Assembly: GCA_003868215.1 (NCBI GenBank)
Contig: QWDQ01000089.1
Location: 1 to 64,000, forward strand
Direction of reading: 5' to 3'
Length of the DNA: 64,000 bases
Source: Pseudophaeomoniella oleicola
Lineage: Eukaryota; Ascomycota; Eurotiomycetes; Phaeomoniellales; Phaeomoniellaceae
Below are positions 57,959 through 64,000 of the stretch, piece by piece. The number at the start of each line of letters is the position of its first letter. Position 1 is the first letter of the stretch. A program made the position numbers and the translations under genes. The notes under the pieces are model-generated. The model was not told the DNA's origin, did no database searches, and saw only the letters and a program-made list of their open reading frames with translations.

Positions 57959-59706
57959 TTACGAGACTTCATAGGATTCGATGATAGCGGCTCGCCTGTC
58001 GCGCAAGTCCTTTGCGCTCCTGTAGGCTTTCCAGAGGGGTTGCTCGAACAAGCGATCTGTATCCTCGATTCCCAAACCTGCTGTCTCGGGGACCACAAAA
58101 TAAACGTATATGAGAGTGGTGAAACACCAGGCGGCGAAGAAAATGAAGGCTCCCCAGTTGTTTGTCTGAGAGAGCAGATTGGGTGTTCCTCTGCTGACGC
58201 CGAAGTAGAACAGCCAGTGAAACGCTTGCGCCATTGCAGCACCGAAAGATCGGATCGGTGTTGGCCACAGCTCAGCACCGAATACATAAGGTAAGACGAG
58301 CAGACCTGTTTAGCAAGCGCAAAATGTCAGATATGTGGCTGTAGGTCATCGCGTCCCATGATGTTGGCTCATACGTTGGAAAAAAGACTTACCGATAGCA
58401 TATCCAAAACCATGGATGAAAATAGCTGCAACAGCGGCCTGGTTTGCGCTTTCGCTCGTGGGACCCTGCTGCCTATACTTGATGAAGACTCCAATGTAGA
58501 TATCTGATATCATCTGGATCGTCACGCCCGTGAAGAGACTTCTGCGACGGCCCAAAGCGTCAATGAAGAAGAAGCTAGCTATGAGCGTAAAGAAAAACTT
58601 GGCCATGCTGTACATGGTAGACAGGAATAGCTGTTGCTCTCTTGTGTGGCCAATGCCCATCAAGGTAAGAATTGGCACTAGATATGACGTGACACTGTTG
58701 GCTCCAGAGAGTTGTGCTAACGCATAAGATACACAGGCCTGCTGCACTCGGCGCAGATTTGCTGGTACTAGGAATGTTTCTTTTAGCACCGCTGGTAAGC
58801 CGCGGATCGACGAAACTCCGCAAATTTGCTTCTGGCTTGCGAGTTGGGTTTGAATATCTTCAATTTCAGATGCAACCCGGGGGTGATCTTTGGGTAAACC
58901 ACGGAGGGCCACAAGAGTCTCAATAGCCTCCTCATCTCGACCAACGAGAAACAACCACCGTGGACTTTCGTAGAGGAAGAAACTGCCTAGGACTAGCAGC
59001 GCGACTGCAATCGTTGGTGCAAACCAGACCACTTGATACTGCAATTTGGTAGCAGCCATATGCACATACACTCCCAAAACAGTGGCGGTCGACACAGCCA
59101 ATGCGAGCAACATGACGACGCTAAACCAGACGGAAAGCAGTCCACGGATCTCGGTTGGAGCGATTTCTACAATGGCGACAGGTCCGATGACAGTCAAGGG
59201 ACCGAGACCGAAACCTGAAATAATGCGGGCCGTGTAAAGAGCTCCCAGTTTGCCCTCGGCGAAGGTGGCTATCAACTGCCCGATGACCCAAATGGCCATG
59301 TACAGGCGAAAGGACCACAAGCGACCAATACGGTCATTGACGAAGTATGATAAAGCAGCCCCTGTACCAGCGCCAATGTAAACGAAGGAAATGAAATTGG
59401 TGATCGCCTTGGGATCTGATCCTGAAGAGATTGCGAAGGTCTTCTCAAACCCTGGAAGGGATGGAACGACGGAAGAAGATCCTTGGTCCCAGGCTGTGAG
59501 AAAAACCACGGTTAATTTCAATGTTTCTGCGCCTAGACAGCATGATGTTAAAGGAGATTCAACATACTGATAGGAATTCCCGCCGTCGCATAGAGCGCCG
59601 TCGTCAGAAACAGTCTATGGTTGAAGACCAGGCTTCGAGGGGCTGCTCTCATGTCTCGGACATATTTGGCTAGAGTCGACTCGGAGAAGATTGACATTAG
59701 ACCCAT
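57959..59706 (-). CDS. MFS transporter, sugar porter family
   Basis: Twelve-helix plasma-membrane transporter of the fungal sugar porter family (hexose, quinate, lactose or polyol types). Three exons, 59706-59568, 59493-58393 and 58305-57959 (introns 74 and 87 bp), 528 residues. Signatures: AGIPITWDQGSSSVVPSLPGF in helix 1, NDRIGRLWSFRLYM after helix 2, ARIISGFGLGPLTVIGPVAIVEIAP, ESPRWLFLVGRDEEAIETL, DALGRRRSLFTG, and after helix 12 PETAGLGIEDTDRLFE, a variant of PETKG. ELWPTPIRSFGAA precedes helix 11. The long central cytoplasmic loop is present. Substrate cannot be deduced; the context suggests it imports the cluster's substrate. Confidence 0.93.
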
Positions 59707-60422
59707 GATGGGTTAACAACGGAACTGCGTCTGCAACCAAAGGCACAAGGAAAGGGATCTTTGTTTTAGATCTTGTCTCGTTACTCAAAGGAAAAGGAAA
59801 GAAGAATGTACAACTGAGGACCGGGGATGGCAGAGAATCCTAGATATAGAGGACATCCAATCCAAGACTCGACCACAATCCCAGCCCTTGACGCCAACAC
59901 TGGCCGAGACAGTATCTGCTTATCGCCATCAATATCTGATATGCGCTGATGGTTGACCATAAGATGGAGAAAGCCAACGACTGCACGAAGTTCGGAAGAA
60001 GCCATTTGATAGCGTCGGCTTCCCCCGAAACGAGTAAATACAGTAAATATCGCAAAACTCAACGATGGTAAACAAAATTACCGTACTTACGTTACATGGT
60101 TTGATAAAGGAGCCGGGGGTCCAGTATTCAAGGAAATATAGAACCATGTATGTACAAGGATTCTGGCCATTTGGAAGAAGCCGAGCCTGGGCGCTGCTGC
60201 TCGCGCTCAATTCCGGATGATATTGTCAGATACCTGCCTAGGCTTTCATGCGGTGTGATCACGGTCTTTTGTTGCTAGATCGAAAGAGAACGTGGCAAAT
60301 GTATCTCGATACTCTTCAATCAATCGCTCTTCCTCTCGATACACCTCGTAGACTTGGGGAATCAAGTATCGGCGATGTTTGTATTGTGAACGACGTTTCG
60401 AAGCACCGATAATTACCCAAAC
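59707..60422. promoter_or_regulatory. Divergent promoter region, transporter/oxidase
   Basis: About 0.7 kb between the divergently transcribed transporter and FAD oxidase, arguing for shared control. Short ORFs on the minus strand have no family. No defined operator is recognised. Confidence 0.4.
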
Positions 60423-61977
60423 ATGTCACCCATCTTCGATAAGAATGCTCCCATCAACGTTGTTGGGGCAGGTATATTTGGGCTGAGCACAGCTCTACAT
60501 CTGGCTCGCCGAGGTTACCGGAACATCACAGTGTTTGACAAGCAACCCTATGACCAAACACTCTATTCCTATTTCAAAGGTTGCGATGCCGCTTCTGCAG
60601 GTTGGTGCTTGTATGCTTCAGTTCCGAAAGCAACGATTCTCACATTGTGGTGTTCTCCTAGATCTTAATAAAATTATTCGCTCGGCATATGGAGGACAGT
60701 CTGAATATCAGTCTCTGACGTTGGAAGCTGTTGCAGAATGGACGAGATGGGACCAGGAGTTAACCAATGGTCGAACGAAAGTACCTGGCTTGACTGTAGA
60801 CGACCGCATTTTCGTTGGTAATGGCCATTTCATCATGAATGAAGGAGAGGAATTGCCTATCTGGGAACATGAGACGATCGCGAGTATGGAAGCCGCTGGC
60901 CGCAAGGATACTCAACTAGCCACCATATACGCGTCACATAGGAAAGAAGCCGAGTTGAAAGGCTTTGGTTATGCTCTTGATCCCTTCCCATGCAAAGCAA
61001 AGTCCAAAAAGACAACAGGTGTCCTAGACACGACGGGTGGGTTTGTCCTTGCCGGTAACGCTTGCCGGTTTGCACTCCAGAAGGCGCGCCAATTGGGTGT
61101 GCAATTCAGTCTAGACCGTGAAGCTGGATGTTTTGAGTCCTTCTGCTATGAGGAGTCCTCTCCCGGTAAGGAGATCATTGGAATCCGAACAGCGGACCAC
61201 AAAACACACCCAGCGGCCATGACGATAATGGCATGTGGAGGCTGGACGCCATCACTAGTCCCTGCCTTGGATGGACTATGTGAAACAACTGCCGGCTCAG
61301 TTGCCCTCCTCAAAATCCCGCGAGACTCCCCTCTATATGAACGATTTGCGCCGGCAAACTTCCCATCCTGGCAGTACAAGATGCGTGATGGTGCCGAAGG
61401 CGGACTCTATGGATTTCCTCGGGACGATGATGGATGGTTTAAGATTGGATATCGTGGCACAAAGTATACGAATCCTGTGAGACAGCAAGACGGTCAAGAA
61501 CGCAGCGTACCCATTACTCGATGGTCATCCCCCGCATCATCACAATTCGGGGAAAGCTTCACCTCGATACCAACCCAAGCGTTGCGTGTGGTACAACGCT
61601 TCTTGGACGACTTCCTTCCAGAACTGGGAGAGCACGGTATCCACATCTCAACCACACGTGCCTGCTGGTACAATGATAGCTTCGACAACCATTTCGTGAT
61701 CGATCATGTCCATGACACGCAGGGTCTCATGATTGCAACAGCGGGTAGTGGCCACGCCTTCAAACTGTTGCCGACCATAGGCAAGTACGCGGTAGATGTG
61801 ATGGAGCGCAAAGACTTGGACACCTTGCCGATCAAAGCGTGGTGTTGGAGAAAGATGCACTCGGATAAGGAACCTAGCAATGCATTGATGGAGGGCAGTC
61901 AAGGGAACAGGGCCTTGGGTAATGTACCGTTATCCTCAGAGACAGATTTGAGAGCCGGACGAAGGCCAATGCTTTGA
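60423..61977 (+). CDS. FAD-dependent amine oxidase, sarcosine/pipecolate type
   Basis: Flavoprotein of the DAO superfamily in the branch with sarcosine oxidase, L-pipecolate/saccharopine oxidase and fructosyl-amino acid oxidases; such enzymes oxidise N-substituted or secondary amino acids, releasing H2O2. Two exons, 60423-60600 and 60662-61977, 497 residues, joined as DAASADLNKIIRSAYG. The ADP-binding motif is INVVGAGIFGLSTALHLARRG; GGFVLAGNACRFALQKARQLG, MACGGWTPSLVP and GLYGFPRDDDGWFKIGYRG are family blocks. RACWYNDSFDNHFVID carries the Cys that binds FAD covalently in monomeric sarcosine oxidase. ATAGSGHAFKLLPTIGKYAVD closes the flavin site. The C-terminus lacks a clear PTS1. Likely the key catabolic enzyme of the cluster. 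Confidence 0.93.
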
Positions 61978-62289
61978 TAAAAGTCTATCAAACATCACCA
62001 TATATGATATCGCACTTGAAGCACCATAGATGACAACAAGAGAAGGATACGAATGTATCTCAGATCAAGTAGTAATTAGCGCATAAAATGAAATTGTTGA
62101 TGTTGCTGCCGTAATAATTACTGTAAACTTACGGCAGCATCCTTGGCAGATTTCCCCGCAACCCGCGTTGACCTGTAATTATTTACTATTATACTACGAG
62201 TAGATGCTGGACCTGTTGCGCCCATAAGACAAGGCGCTCAAGACTCCTTTCCACGGATTCGTCATTCTTCCTGGAAGATACTCACCAAA
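61978..62289. other. Intergenic between oxidase and AP-2 mu
   Basis: About 310 bp marking the right edge of the putative cluster. A direct/inverted AATTACTGTAAACTTACGGCAGCA-like segment near 62110-62140 shows TTACGG/CCGTAA arms (GCTGCCGTAA at 62105 and TTACGGCAGC at 62130), a short inverted repeat. Otherwise nothing. Confidence 0.5.
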
Positions 62290-63727
62290 ATGTTGTCGGG
62301 CGTCTTGATCTTCAACCAGAAAGGGGAGAACTTGATATTTCGAGCTTTCCGGAACGACTGTCGCCCCCGGCTCGCCGATGTCTTTCGCATCCAGGTTATA
62401 TCGAATGCCCAGGTCAGGAGTCCGATCCTGACACTAGGGTCGACTACATTCAGTCACATCAAACACGAAAACATATACTTGGTCGCCATCACCAAGAGCA
62501 ATGCTAATGCTGCGCTTGTGTTTGAGTTCCTGTACAGGTTGATAGCTCTGGGAAAGGGCTATTTTGGCAAATTCGATGAAGAAGCCGTCAAAAACAACTT
62601 CGTCCTTGTCTATGAATTACTGGATGGTTCGTCTGCACTTCCTCACATCATGCAGTGACTGACATGGTACTAGAAATTCTCGACTTTGGCTACCCACAGA
62701 ATACCGAGACCGACACCCTAAAGATGTACATTACCCCTGACAATCTTTCTTCCGCAATCCGTTCCGAAGCCTCGAATGTCGAAACGTCCAAGATTACCAT
62801 GCAAGCCACTGGCGCACAATCGTGGCGCCGGGCAGATATCAAGTACCGAAAGAATGAAGCTTTTGTGGACGTGATAGAGGATGTCAATCTCCTGATGTCG
62901 GCCACAGGAACTGTACTACGAGCGGATGTAAACGGACAAATCGTTATGCGAGCATACCTCTCGGGAACACCAGAATGTAAGTTCGGTCTCAATGATCGTC
63001 TTCTTCTCGATCCGGGTGATTCCTCGGTCAACGCATCAACTGGAAATCGCAATGGAACACAAAAAGCTACACGTGCAGCTGCTGGGTCAGTGACGCTCGA
63101 AGATTGTCAATTCCATCAATGTGTCCAACTCGGCAAGTTTGACTCCGACCGAACCATCTCTTTTGTACCGCCAGATGGAGAATTCGAACTGATGAGATAT
63201 CGTGCCACGGACAACGTCAACCTCCCTTTCAAAGTCCACCCTATCGTCAAAGAAGTCGGGACCACCAAAGTTGAATACTCAATAGCTATCAAAGCGAATT
63301 ATGGTAGCAAACTCTTTGCCACCAACGTCCTAGTCCGTGTCCCTACGCCTTTGAACACAGCCAAAATCACCGAGCGGACAACCCAAGGAAAAGCAAAATA
63401 TGAACCAGAAAACAACTGTATTGTGTGGAAGATTGCTCGGTTTACAGGTGGATCAGAATATGTTCTCAGTGCTGAAGCACAGCTCACGAGCATGACGAAT
63501 CAAAAAGCGTGGTCACGTCCGCCATTGAGCTTGAACTTTTCATTACTCATGTTTACGAGTAGTGGACTGTTGGTACGGTACCTGAAAGTGTTTGAGAAGA
63601 ACAATTACAGCAGTGTGAAGTGGGTGCGATACATGACGAGGGCTGGTAGTTATGAGATAAGGTGTGTCTATATGTACTCGTCATATTATTACAGCCATAC
63701 TGACCGTCATGCCTCGACAGATTCTAA
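62290..63727 (+). CDS. AP-2 clathrin adaptor complex mu subunit
   Basis: Medium chain of the AP-2 adaptor, which links cargo tyrosine motifs and PIP2 to endocytic coats at the plasma membrane. Three exons, 62290-62626, 62674-63661 and 63721-63727, 443 residues. The longin-like N-terminal domain (MLSGVLIFNQKGENLIFRAF, NANAALVFEFLYRLIALGKGYFGKFDEEAVKNNF) is followed by EILDFGYPQNTETDTLKMYI, a linker, and the mu homology domain beginning SWRRADIKYRKNEAFVDVIE, with FVPPDGEFELMRYR and IVWKIARFTGGSEYVLSAE. The last coding exon would be just ATTCTAA, giving the expected ending YEIRF. Residue-level features (VRSPILTLGSTTF rather than AP-1-type) support AP-2. Confidence 0.93.
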
Positions 63728-63883
63728 CGTCCTCATCTCTAATCTCATCACGGCCTTGTCTCTCCGCATCAAGTTACTTCATACGATATACCCTATCTTG
63801 AACGACCAATCCACCCTCTATCCCTACCGCACACAACGCATCACGTCTATCCTCTTTCCTCAACCTTCTCTGTTCCCATCCAA

Positions 63884-63906
63884 TCCTATCCTATCCTATC
63901 CTATCC
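63884..63906. repeat. CCTAT pentanucleotide repeat
   Basis: A tandem CCTAT array of about four to five units lies some 160 bp past the AP-2 mu stop. The 63728-64000 tail is otherwise pyrimidine-rich with no gene recognised; an open frame here is only the unspliced continuation of the AP-2 mu exon. Confidence 0.75.
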
Positions 63907-64000
63907 GCATCAGCGACGGCGTCTGGTGTTTTCTGAACCAATCAAAGCTATTCTCGTTCATCTTTTTTTGCGTCTCGAACTTTAATGAATGCCTCTTGGT

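Noticed and set aside
51407-61977. Secondary-metabolite biosynthetic cluster
   Set aside because: No polyketide synthase, non-ribosomal peptide synthetase, terpene cyclase or prenyltransferase backbone gene; composition fits catabolism better.

Overview
The window is a gene-dense stretch of nuclear genome from a filamentous ascomycete (Pezizomycotina). The basis is short GT-AG introns (mostly 47-60 bp) with CTNAC-type branch points, fungal-specific families (Zn2Cys6 activator, fungal Trk transporter, ERG3, GH5 exo-glucanase, GH31 alpha-glucosidase) and microsatellite-rich intergenic DNA. The class cannot be fixed from sequence alone. I find no transposon, rRNA, tRNA or CRISPR array. I recognise 23 protein-coding genes with good support, plus one doubtful small ORF. 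Gene models with introns were assembled by hand from reading phase, splice sites and family similarity; untranslated regions are not defined.

Left part (1-28.9 kb) is mostly housekeeping: isopentenyl-diphosphate isomerase, the Paf1-complex subunit CTR9, a Trk potassium transporter, a secreted GH31 alpha-glucosidase, a degenerate gluconokinase-like protein, a dihydroxy-acid dehydratase (branched-chain amino acid pathway), an alpha/beta-hydrolase fused to a dual-specificity phosphatase, a second alpha/beta-hydrolase, AP endonuclease APN1 divergent from the spindle checkpoint kinase BUB1/MAD3, and an NAD-dependent epimerase. Divergence of a repair gene and a mitotic checkpoint gene around an inverted pair of ACGCGA boxes suggests shared cell-cycle control.

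Middle part (28.9-51 kb): a 3.3-kb stretch without genes, a secreted GH5 exo-1,3-beta-glucanase, a zinc alcohol dehydrogenase with two nested starts (mitochondrial/cytosolic), a mitochondrial-type NAD kinase, two neighbouring genes of an unrecognised family that share a C-terminal Trp-rich domain, an LRR/F-box-like protein with an acidic tract, a lysophospholipid acyltransferase, sterol C-5 desaturase ERG3 and a mitochondrial carrier of the Flx1/folate type.

Right part (51.4-62 kb) looks like a small catabolic gene cluster: a Zn2Cys6 regulator, an Asp/Glu/hydantoin-type racemase, a D-2-hydroxyacid dehydrogenase, a sugar-porter MFS transporter and a FAD-dependent sarcosine/pipecolate-type amine oxidase. 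Together they could import, oxidise and process an N-substituted or D-configured amino acid or an amino-sugar conjugate; the substrate is not known. The window ends with the AP-2 clathrin adaptor mu subunit. The most novel material is the paralogous pair at 39-42.5 kb and the 51-62 kb cluster.
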